The position numbers were made by a program, and so were the translations under genes. 64,000 nucleotides of DNA from Thunnus maccoyii (Eukaryota; Chordata; Actinopteri; Scombriformes; Scombridae). This document shows, in pieces, positions 48,233 to 57,531 of the stretch (positions are counted from its first letter, which is position 1; each line of letters opens with the position of its first letter). The notes under the pieces were generated by a model. The model saw only the letters and a program-made list of their open reading frames with translations. It was not told the origin of the DNA and made no database searches. The stretch is from positions 5,914,501-5,978,500 of the forward strand of contig NC_056550.1 of the NCBI RefSeq assembly GCF_910596095.1. Direction: 5' to 3'.

Positions 48233-50929
48233 TTAATCCTGCAAGTCTCTGATCAAAATAAATCTTTTCTGCGTTAACATCAAATGCCCATCAATATCAT
48301 ATGCCATGAGACTTACAGTGTCATTTAACTCTGACAGCTGAAGCACAGAGGTGTTGCCTGTTGATGTCAGCTCAAATGATCGTAAATGCTCACTGTACCA
48401 GCACTTGTAGTTCCTGCAAAGAAAGGAAACAGAGTTATCCACAAGCAGAACACGTTCAATTCTGCTGAAATTTGGAAGTCCTCCAGTCTGGTCTGCAGAC
48501 ACAAACATTCCATTTGCAAAATCTGTGCCATTTATGGAGACCTTTGAAGTACTATATATGTTTTGGCTTTCTGTCTTTGTCTCTATGAAGTCTTTGGCCA
48601 CTTGCGGCAGTGTGGCGATTTGGACAGAGGTGACACTTGAGGCTCGTGTGTGGGGTCTGAAAAACAATGGTGCACTGAGGTGATACGCCATCATGTGCTG
48701 ATGCCTGGTTGCAAGAGTTTTCAAGACATTCTTGAAATTCTGTGTGTCATGTATCACCCTTTTGAAAAAGCGATGTTTTCCCTCAAACCTCATGGTCCAT
48801 AAGTGAACCAGAGGCCCAAAACATCTTGTTAGTTCTGGGTAGTGCTCAAGGTAATGATGTTTGGGTCGGAGCTTAAAATCTGGAAACACTGCTTGAAGAC
48901 CCTGTCTGTGATCACTTATCTTAGTCTGCATGTACTGGATGGAATCTTCTGTGAAAGATGGGGAGAGTACTAGCTGCACGATTTCTTTCAGGTCCATCAA
49001 AATAGCCCAGGTTTCATCTCCTTCAGGAACTTTACTTCCCACCATAAGGGGCAATAACCTCAGCAAAGTGGAATTTTCATGTCCATTTCCACCAATGCTT
49101 AGTTTGGCCGTAAAATTCTTTGGGATTGGTTGTGGTTCATCAAGCCTATCAGAGTGCTGATATGGAAATGAACGTATTTTTGTGTTAAGATATTCAAGAG
49201 TGAAATACTTAAGACGAATCATTTCACGAATGCACAAGGCCAACTCAACTGGCACAATACCTTCAAAAAGGTCGTGAAGTATATCAGGTGGGAAACCAGA
49301 AATAGGATGAAAATGCTGTAGTGTCTTACTGAGAGTGCACTCAGCCTTTAGACCAAAATGAGATGCATTTTCTCCTTGCACAACATTCTGCACATGTACG
49401 TCATGGGAGGCCCTTGTTCTCATGCTAAACTCTCCTTCAGAAACTTCAGTGGACTGTATTTGGTCTGTAGTACAGCAACAAAATCTGCAGACATAGTGTC
49501 CCCTGAAACACTGCACAAAGCCTGCCAGACCATGGGCAGCCAAATTATCAGCAGCAACACACATGACAGTGCCCTTTACGCATTGGCCGACAGGTTCGAT
49601 AAAAATGCCATCCTGCTCAAGAGTATGCAAGTCTTTCAGCAAAGGTGAAAGAACACTTTCATAACCACAACTCTGCAGATCAGGTACTTTGCACAACAGA
49701 GCTAGTTGTATGATATGAAGGCTGGACCTATATATACTGGGCACATTGGCTAGCAACCAGTACACCGCACAAAGCTTGTGGATCTTTCTAGCTGTGCCTA
49801 AAGGATTAGCTAGTTCAATGTCATCCACATATAAAATCAGAGACAACTTAAGGTCTTCTGCCGCTGACAACAATTGATTTTCTTTGAAATACATTCCATC
49901 TTCATGAGACATGTACATTCCAGGTGGTGATGGTTTAGTTTCTTGAATCTTGTCAAGAAGATCTGTATTTTTAAACATTGTTTGAAGCATCTGTAGTATT
50001 GGAACATACACTGCTGTGTGTCCAAGGGAATCCACAGCATATTGCACTGGCATTACCAGAGGGTAGTGACTTCTTACAAATGTTTTCCTCCGTTTAGCAC
50101 TGGACAGCTCTGCACCTTCAGCAGTAGCACTGACAAAAACATTACTTTTCATGACAGCTTCCACCAATTCCTCAAGAAGGGCCTCATTGATAGACTGATC
50201 ATGCTCTCCTAAAACCTTGATGACAGAGTCTCTCACAAGGGGTTTGGACAACGTGAATATTTGTGCCAGATTTTCCACTATGTCTTGTATCGCTGTCTCT
50301 GACACATGCAGAACACTGTGCATTTTCAAGAACAAAGAAGCCAAATTTTTTCTCAGTTGAGTTTGCAATTCACCAGCGTCATATCCAGAGTCGGGAGGAT
50401 TACACTCTGGAGCTTCCAGCTCAAGAAAATTCTGAGACGGACCAGCCTCATCAGATTCAACTTGGTTCTGAATGGGTTGGCCGTCAGTTTCTGTCAAGAC
50501 AATTTCTGTCTTAAAATCTGAGAATTCACAGCCTAGATGATTCCTACTTTTGTGGGCATTAAAGGAGGAATACACATTAGTGCGGTACTGACAATTTTTG
50601 AATGGACAATCCACCATCTCGTGTTGTTTTAAATGCATCCTTAAATGACTGAGAAGAGTTTTGTCATTAAAAGGTTCTTTAAATTTACACACAGCACAGA
50701 CAAATGACACATATCCTTCTTGATTGTCACTTTGCACAAGCGTCTGAGTATGTAACCGGGTTAGGTGAATTTTCAATGCATTTACTGAATGAAATGTGCA
50801 GACACAGTTGTCATAGAGACAAGGCAATTGATTGACTGAGGAGACATTGCTATGATGTAAACGATAATGTTCAAGCAACTGTGCCTTTCTATCAAAGAGA
50901 GTAGCACAGAGTTTGCACCTCCAAGCCAT
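48233..50929 (-). CDS. C2H2-finger CACTA-like transposase, copy A, intact
   Basis: A single exon of 898 codons without stops or shifts. Four C2H2 fingers span residues 5-131 (C5-C8-H21-H25; C37-C42-H55-H60; C78-C81-H95-H99; C108-C113-H126-H131). An acidic linker follows to about 190. The core (about 285-780) has SLILYVDDIELANPLG (D369/D370), VCVAADNLAAHG (D461), GHYVCRFC (zinc-knuckle-like, 477-484), and ILHDLFEG (D553, E556). I propose D369 or D370, D461 and E556 as the DDE-type catalytic set; this is inference from order and spacing. A later block, RPKHHYLEHYP...FGPL...MRFEGKH, is shared with copy B. The C terminus (about 790-898) is a further conserved domain. CACTA-like terminal repeats around it support a transposase; it could also be a domesticated derivative. 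Nearest named family is EnSpm/CACTA, assigned with moderate confidence. Confidence 0.75.
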   Translation of the reverse strand: MAWRCKLCATLFDRKAQLLEHYRLHHSNVSSVNQLPCLYDNCVCTFHSVNALKIHLTRLHTQTLVQSDNQEGYVSFVCAVCKFKEPFNDKTLLSHLRMHLKQHEMVDCPFKNCQYRTNVYSSFNAHKSRNHLGCEFSDFKTEIVLTETDGQPIQNQVESDEAGPSQNFLELEAPECNPPDSGYDAGELQTQLRKNLASLFLKMHSVLHVSETAIQDIVENLAQIFTLSKPLVRDSVIKVLGEHDQSINEALLEELVEAVMKSNVFVSATAEGAELSSAKRRKTFVRSHYPLVMPVQYAVDSLGHTAVYVPILQMLQTMFKNTDLLDKIQETKPSPPGMYMSHEDGMYFKENQLLSAAEDLKLSLILYVDDIELANPLGTARKIHKLCAVYWLLANVPSIYRSSLHIIQLALLCKVPDLQSCGYESVLSPLLKDLHTLEQDGIFIEPVGQCVKGTVMCVAADNLAAHGLAGFVQCFRGHYVCRFCCCTTDQIQSTEVSEGEFSMRTRASHDVHVQNVVQGENASHFGLKAECTLSKTLQHFHPISGFPPDILHDLFEGIVPVELALCIREMIRLKYFTLEYLNTKIRSFPYQHSDRLDEPQPIPKNFTAKLSIGGNGHENSTLLRLLPLMVGSKVPEGDETWAILMDLKEIVQLVLSPSFTEDSIQYMQTKISDHRQGLQAVFPDFKLRPKHHYLEHYPELTRCFGPLVHLWTMRFEGKHRFFKRVIHDTQNFKNVLKTLATRHQHMMAYHLSAPLFFRPHTRASSVTSVQIATLPQVAKDFIETKTESQNIYSTSKVSINGTDFANGMFVSADQTGGLPNFSRIERVLLVDNSVSFLCRNYKCWYSEHLRSFELTSTGNTSVLQLSELNDTVSLMAYDIDGHLMLTQKRFILIRDLQD

Positions 50930-51012
50930 TGGAAACCAAAATTCTATTTACAACTCTAATATTTAGAGTGAGAACTGGTACGAGCAGAGCATTATAAACA
51001 TACCAGATTGAA

Positions 51013-51062
51013 GAATCTGGTATCTGTATCTCAGCCAGTCTTTTGTTGCTTCAATTTCAACC
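51013..51062 (-). other. Possible leader exon of copy A gene
   Basis: The block lies between a TTCAG acceptor and a CTG|GTATGT donor on the - strand and reads VEIEATKDWLRYRYQ in one frame. Together with the exon at 52,163-52,205 it could form a spliced leader for the 898-codon gene. Which frame, if any, is coding is not settled. Confidence 0.35.
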
Positions 51063-52162
51063 TGAAGAGAGAAGAGATTGAAAAGTGAGATAGGCTGCAA
51101 TCTTTTTACAAAACCAGAGCAAAGTAATAGAGAAGCATTGAATAATTGTCAGTTACCTTACATTACAGAAATTACATGAAATATGGTGTTTCAGACTTTA
51201 ATATACAAAACCCAAGGACACCCGAAAAACACTTTCATAGGAAAAAAAAATACAAATGGTTAGAACGGTCCTTTTATCACCAAATAAATATAACAAACAA
51301 AAGTCTATACTGGCTCTTAAGTTTAGCAGGCAAATAAGGATGTTGGGTGTTTTTCTTTTTACTTATTATGTTTTCGTCAACACTGCTAATCTTTGGACGT
51401 CAGGTTACTGCACAAACCCTGGACACTGTGCCCTGACCTTGACCATGAGAGTGTTATTTCACACACAAATCACAAGACTAATTTTTTTTAATGATCTCTC
51501 CTTACTAAAATACATGACGTGTAGTAAAACGTTCCAGCATTACATCGGGGCAAAAACTGAATGCAAACCATTGCCTTTACTGAAACTTGCCAAAACTTGC
51601 CCGATTAAAATGGGGTCGCATGCCGCCAATTTCTGGTTGAGAAAAGAACCAGAAAACTTAAAAAGCCTGCACAAATAAATTAATGCATCACAAACGGTCC
51701 GCCTCAACGGGAAACATTAGAATAACTATTATTGTTGTGTACTCTAATAATTAACGTTAACTTTCAGTGTTTTCAACGTTTTAATTGCCTTTCACTCTTT
51801 AATTAGGCAGATATGGTTAACAGTTTTTTCAAATGCATGAAGTAACTCTAAGACACGCCAAATATTAGTTACGTTAATTAAACCCGACAAAACACGTAAC
51901 TAAACTAACGAATAAAATATTAAGGCAACCACGGAAAACCATATGACCGCTTTCATTGCAGCCAGCATGGTAACAGTTAAAGTTAGCAACAATTAGCTGG
52001 TCAGGTCGAGAAACTTGCTGCATGCCACAGCACGTTTCGCTTAAAATATCGTCACAAGCAGTCCCACAGCAAGTTTACCAATCTCTCTTTCTTTCGCTTT
52101 AGGCTCTAAATATATCTAAAGAACTCACATGCAAAAAACGTTTAAGCAAACTTCTTACCTGT

Positions 52163-52215
52163 GCACTGCAGGGATGTAGCAGCAGTAATGGCGGACATTT
52201 CCACTTTGGCGAAGA
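52163..52215 (-). other. Possible first exon of copy A transcript
   Basis: A GC-richer block ends in GTGCACAG|GTAAGA, a strong donor, on the - strand about 230 bp inside the right terminal repeat. It fits a first, mostly untranslated exon. A short ATG frame inside does not continue in frame into the next candidate exon. Confidence 0.4.
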
Positions 52216-52233
52216 GGCACGTACGCACGTGCG

Positions 52234-52241
52234 TGACGTCA
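52234..52241. promoter_or_regulatory. CRE palindrome TGACGTCA
   Basis: A perfect cAMP response element in a CpG-bearing stretch (GTACGCACGTGCGTGACGTC) just upstream of the likely first exon of copy A. It suggests a promoter; use is unproven. Confidence 0.4.
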
Positions 52242-52433
52242 CGCGGATTAAGTGATTACTATCAAATTATTTGAGTACAATATATCAAAATCATTAAAGT
52301 GGTTAAGTACTGTACACTTAAAATTAAAAATTCGTTGAAATAACTCAAACATTTTGCCTTGTAATAGCTGTTTTTAATTTAATAATACAACTCATCATTT
52401 TTAATAAGCTTATACTGTTCGGTTTTACAGTGT

Positions 52434-52800
52434 GTAGTCGGCCATATCTGAAATCAGTAACAAATTTTAACGCTCTTTTCAATATCAGCAACTCTGTAAC
52501 CTAAAACAATAGTAAGTACTCTATACATTTATTTTAAACATGTCAGTATTCTCTCTCCTCTCATTAACCATAGTGTCGGCACTATTTCCATTATATTTCC
52601 AATATTTCCATCTATAGTCAGCCAGATCGGAAACAGACTCAGTAACAGTAACAAATCATTAACAGACATACCATATCAGCAAAAACTGTAACGTTAAACA
52701 ACAGGAACTGCCCTAGGCATCTCTTTGAAACATGTCGATAGGCTACTCTATTTCCACTCATAGTCGGCCAGGTCTGAAATCAATGTTAGCACTCTGGGAT
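52434..52800. repeat. Tandem copies of the copy B gene end
   Basis: TAGTCGGCCA(T/G)(A/G)TCTGAAATCA starts at about 52,436 and 52,763, with a third, diverged version (TAGTCAGCCAGATCGGAAAC) at 52,616. The 52,763 copy is the coding end (ISDLADYEWK on -). The spacing is about 150-180 bp. They look like tandem duplications of the last exon's 3' part. Confidence 0.7.
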
Positions 52801-54849
52801 TGACTGGGAGCACTTTCTTCTGTTTTCTCCATTCAACCTTTGTTCCTCTTTCCGGGTTTATGGCGAAGAAGCACCTTAAGTAAAACAAATGTGCACGTTT
52901 TACATAACTTTAGAGGGTAAATAATAAAGGATAAGGATAGAGTATGACCATCTATTGTTACAATGTAAAATGACAAAATTACCTCTGGAGAAACTCCAGT
53001 GTGGAGCGGAGCTCCACTGGGTAATGAATGTTGAAAACGTAGTAGCTCCCAAACATCAGACAGACAGCCAACATGAAAGAAGTGATGTGGTCATTGACCA
53101 CCTCCTGGTCAATGGACAGCATGTACGTCTGGGCTGCAAAACAGGAGGACCCTAAAATGACAAGTACAAAGAACAAAACAAACAGCCAATAACAAAAGAG
53201 TTAAACTGTGGTTCACATTAAGAAACCTGTGATGCCTCCTGTAAACCCACCCACCCCTCCAACATGATGGCAGCAGACTGAACAACCTCCATACCTGGAC
53301 TAGCAGGCACACATTAGAGACACATTAATCCACCAAACCCCACGCAAACATTGGACTCAAATCATCCACTGAACCCCACCCCCTATCCCCAAGTCATTTC
53401 AGTACAACAGGAACAAATCAATTCAGTACACCAGCATTCAGTACACCTTGAGGGTTTAGGCAAACTTACCACACACAATGATACAGGGGTTTGGTGGAAG
53501 CCTCTGCAGTTCAATCTCATGGGCCAGACAAGTATCATCAACGAAATGGAAAAGGCTTTCTTCCTTCTCAGTGAAACGGGTCATCAGAAGGATAAACATC
53601 TCAATGATCTCTGTGCACCTGCCTGATGGCCCTTTTGCAGCATGGCATTTCATCAGCACATCCTGGACCTTTTTGTTTTTTGGTGCAATCACATGTCTGA
53701 AGAATTCCAGAAGACGTCTGCCCTTTCTTTCCACATTTCCAATGAAGGTGCCGATGAGACTAAGACCAGTCAATTCTTCAAAGTGTGCAGCCATGCCAGG
53801 CTCTTTAAACAGAAAAGGCCACTCTTGACGAAGGTGCTTTAAGGTCACTCCTTTGTTGATGTCTCCTCTTTGGGAGAAGTAAGTTGCCACAACCAACTTT
53901 TTGATCTCCTCTGCATTGTAATGCATGTCCTCGTGCATCTTCTTCATTTGTTCTTTCTTAATCTTCTGAGACTCCACAGTTTCAGTCACTGGCATAAACT
54001 TTGGATCCCACTTCACACACCCATAGGTGTCCTGCACAGTTGCTCGTTGGCTTGGTGTGACTTCATCTGTGTCCTCTTCCTCAGTGTCTTGTTTACGTCT
54101 TTTTATTTTTGGCGTGTCTGGTCTTTTTACGTTCTCCACCTGAGTCTGTAGCTGCTTGGCAATCGAGTCATATCCAGAACCAACGACGTCACCATCAATG
54201 ACGTCTTGGAGAGACTTTGGGTACTTCGCCACCATCCTCTTAGCAATCTGTGTCATGTTCTGTTTGGTAGGATTGTTGCACACCTTGATTACAGCTGCTA
54301 CAACAACCCTGATCATTTCACGTCTAAGTTTTGGGGAAGGCCTTTTCTGTCTTGCCAGAAATTGCATGAGCTCTTCAGGGAGTTTAGCCCAAGGAATTTC
54401 AAACTTCTCAATCCAGTTGACTGAAGAGGATGGTGTGTTGCATGTTGAGGACAAAGATGTCACAGAAGAAGTGGGCGATGGGGAGGAAGATATGGCTGGG
54501 CAGTGGAGATGCACACACTGAGGACAAAGGTGGTGTGACAGACTCTGTAATTAGACAAAGGAAACATTTGTCCACTTTTCAACACAAAATGATGCTGGTT
54601 TTGTGAAGTCAATGGTGAGGAAAGTTAGCTTTAATACTTAGTATTTTTAGCCCAGGTAACAAGTCTCCTGGCTTGAACTGGTTTTAGTGTGGGCAACAAA
54701 TCAACTTCAGTTATATAGTGGAGGTCATCCAAAGTCTCTACACCCACCGCTTTGAGAGCATCCATCACTGAACTTAGAATGTCTTCAGAGTAATCTGGAA
54801 ATACTGTAGCAATGGTCCTTCTGATCATTTCAGTCTGGGATTCTGACAT
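52748..54849 (-). CDS. SAMD3-like protein, copy B
   Basis: Four exons join in phase: 54,849-54,638 (from an ATG just after an acceptor), 54,542-53,470, 53,151-52,983 and 52,874-52,748, giving about 526 residues ending at a TAG. Exon 1 is a SAM domain (FPDYSEDILSSVMDALKAVG, then LDDLHYITEVDLLPTL and RRLVTWA), a fold that often forms oligomers. Exon 2 has WIEKFEIPWAKLPEEL, RREMIRVVVAAVIKVCNNP and GDVVGSGYDSIAKQLQTQVE, which recur in fish proteins listed as sterile alpha motif domain-containing protein 3-like, plus a basic KIKRRK nuclear signal candidate. The exon 2 acceptor uses the second of two adjacent AGs to keep frame. A leftward AATAAA (52,528-52,533) follows. An extra upstream exon is possible. 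The role in transposition is inferred from its repeated pairing with the transposase-like gene. Confidence 0.65.
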
Positions 54850-55575
54850 TTCTGTCACAAACAAAAACAATTTGGGCTGTGTTACATTCACAATTCTATG
54901 CAAACAATCACCATTCTATGCAAACAAGCACCTTGCATTTGCTTTTAACTGTATCAAAACAAAAGTGTCTTAGCAAAATCATGTAGGGGTTTTTTTGGCA
55001 TGGGCATGAGTACATTTTTCATGAAACAGCAAAACTATGACAGAAGCTGGCTTTTACGTTTGGTAAAAATGGCAAGAACATTGACCATCATCCTGTTATT
55101 TGAATCCGTCTTGGCCTATATTTCTGCCTCGAGAGGAAAATTCCTGATTGGTACATCACTACAATTTCTGTTTCACATTTATATTGACAATATGCTGTGC
55201 CTCAATGGGACAATCTGGTGTCCATCTTTGATGTAGGATGACAATGGCCAAGCATCTAGGAGGTCATTAATGTGAAAGCATTGCAATTTTTCACTTGGGT
55301 TTTTTACAGAGTACATGCGGTAGTGTGGCAAAAATTCTGTGGCATGTAGTCTCAATAGAAAATGAACAGCAGTGTCATCCTTCGCTATGACCTGAATGAG
55401 TTCACCAAATTGAACCAAATCATCATTCCTAGTGACAACAAATTGACCCCTCTTGTAAGTTATCCCTTTGTACTGAACATCTGCTGTGATCTTAGCATTT
55501 GTCTCTGTGAAACCAAACTGCACCACTGCACTGTTAATTTGTTCAGAGTAAAACTCAGAACAAAACGGTGAACAG

Positions 55576-57531
55576 TGTTGGGCCTCAAACCATGAGGTCA
55601 CACAAAGAAGGCCTACATGTAACCTGTGAGGCCTGACCACGAGGTGCTTTATTCCTTTGTTTTCCCCGAGACAAAGAAATAGCGCCAAAAATGCTGCTTA
55701 GACAATGGGAGTCCATTGCGAACTCCATTTCCAAGGATGTTTTGCGATTTTCACACCTCAGCAGGGAGCAGTCAACATACAGTCTCATTGGCGGAGACGC
55801 TCCTGCACAGCGGAGCGTCCTGATCATGCAGCCATGACATCACCGCCCCTTTAAAAACTGAACGTGCCCTGAAGTACATGCCCTTCCCATGTCACTGAGC
55901 TAGGGGTAACTCCTGTTCCTCTGTGAGTCAGCTGACTAAAGGGGGTATCCCACGCACGTGTTTTCCCCTCATCGAAGACTCCCCTCGCCGGACGAGACGA
56001 GACTTCGCCCGTGTTCACCCGAACACATTCCCGGATCCGAGAGAGACCGCTGCTGCAACTAGCATCCTCAATTTCCTCGAGACGGAAGAAATGCTTCTTC
56101 ACCGAGTCGACTCTGCTGTTCTCTCCGCCACGCCGCCGAGAGCCAGCTGCCGTGCTTTTCGCCGACCGTGCGAGAACGGCCACCGTCTGCATCCGAGCCC
56201 AGGACAAAGCCGGACATAACGACGGATTACACACACACCCTGCTCGCTTTCTGAAGTGACCCAAGTAAGAGGCATAAGTCTGGGCAGAGGCAGTGTTAAT
56301 TGTGTGTTCTTATCAGCATCAGTTGCTGTTGTATAGCATTTAGCTTTTGCTTTATTGCTATTGTTTTGTTGTGCTGTTGACGGACCGCCGAGTCCATTTC
56401 TCCTGTTTTACTCTTAGGAGTATTTTAAGTTTGCTGCCTGTTTAGTTGTGTTCACCACGCTAGACTGTTTTGTGTTTGTCCCGCTCGGGACTACTGCTGT
56501 GTTTGTGCCATTGTGAGTGAGGAAGTAAGTTGCTTTGTCGATCAGAAACCAGACAACGTGCGTTACATACTGCCGTCCGTACACACGCTGTCTGTGGACA
56601 AAGCTTCTCTTCCTCTCACGATCGCTCTCTCCTTCTTCCTTCTCTCTTCTGACTAACACATACACGCGCGCGCACACACATACACGCACCGACATCTTTT
56701 GCACATCTGATGGTCAGATAACGTCGGACAAAGCTTCGCTTTGTCTTTCCTTATCCGCCATCAGACGTGTGTTTTTCACAGAAGTGGGTGAGTGCGAGAC
56801 GCCGTCCATTAGGCGGTGCCGTCTTGCTTCTGTCTAACCAAGACACCGCCACATTTCTGCCATCCGGTTCTCGCGCGACGTGACTTCCTCCCGTAGTCAC
56901 GTCCGCGTCGCAGACCGACGACGTCATCACGTCAGGCCCCGTCGCCATCTTGTCACACACACGCTCACACACACACGCGCGCACGCACGCACATGCATTA
57001 CCCTGCATGTGTCCAACCCTGTACATAGCTGTTGTGTTTGTTTGGTAGGATTAGATTTTAGAATAGTCGTTTATTGAATGAAGCATTTGTTAACTTTGTT
57101 AATTTTGCTAAGTTTAATAAACACTGTTATATCTTTAAAGAGAAGTTCTTCTGTCATTATTGTGTGTAATATTGTGAAAAGTGGCTGATTGAAGGAGTCA
57201 GAGCTCGAATTCACCCTTTTTTGTTCATCCTTGAATGTTGATATCTCTCAGATATTAACATTCTGGTTCTGGTTTGGTTATTGGTCCCGGTTTCCGGGTG
57301 GTGCCCCGTATTTGTTAATTCATATTAATAATTCTATTAATTGTCATAATTAGTTAATTATCCTTGATAATTGATAATTATTGCAAATAATCAACTGTGT
57401 TCCTCACAGATCCAACAGTTGGTGCCGAATTGTTGATTAAGGTTAACAATATCTTATTTTCATAATTCATAATTATCTATGATAATTATGAATTATTGCT
57501 AATAACCAACGCACTACTGCCCGTCCCAACA
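55576..57531 (+). mobile_element. Solo LTR in the copy B transposase gene
   Basis: It begins TGTTGGG and ends CCCAACA, a 7-bp inverted repeat with TG...CA ends. The 4-bp duplication ACAG flanks it (55,572-55,575 and 57,532-57,535). Removing it with one ACAG restores an open transposase frame. A TATA-like TTTAAAAA near 55,850 and AATAAA at 57,116-57,121 support + orientation. No gag, pol or env is present, as expected after recombination between two LTRs. The class (Gypsy, BEL or ERV) is not assigned. Confidence 0.9.
57300..57531. repeat. ~115-bp tandem duplication at the LTR end
   Basis: Two diverged units start GGTGCCCCGTATTTGTTAAT (about 57,300) and GGTGCCGAATTGTTGATTAA (about 57,421). Both pass through TAATTATTGC(A/T)AATAA and end in CCAACA. 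Confidence 0.65.

Larger units (their letters stand above)
45495..52432 (-). mobile_element. Copy A: EnSpm/CACTA-like transposon (inner)
   Basis: Ends are CACTGTAAAACC (45,495) and GGTTTTACAGTG (52,432), identical over 12 bp when inverted, then diverging but both rich in TTAAGT/ACTTAA words. Length 6,938 bp. It carries an intact transposase-like gene and the terminal exon of a SAMD3-like gene, both leftward. Flanks are GTCA and TGTA; no clean 3-bp duplication is seen. Confidence 0.7.

Noticed and set aside
48233..50929. Host C2H2 transcription factor
   Set aside because: The fingers are few and N-terminal, the rest matches copy B and has DDE-like motifs, and CACTG-type inverted ends surround it. 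Domestication remains possible.
55923..56259. Arg-rich + strand frames of 80-100 codons
   Set aside because: They lie wholly inside the solo LTR in its GC-rich part, overlap in several frames, and match nothing I recognise.
57418..57430. TTGGTGCCGAA after a CCAACA looks like a tRNA primer-binding site after an LTR
   Set aside because: The ACAG duplication and TGTTGGG/CCCAACA ends place the LTR end at 57,531, and the word is part of a ~115-bp tandem duplication inside the LTR. No internal retroviral sequence follows.
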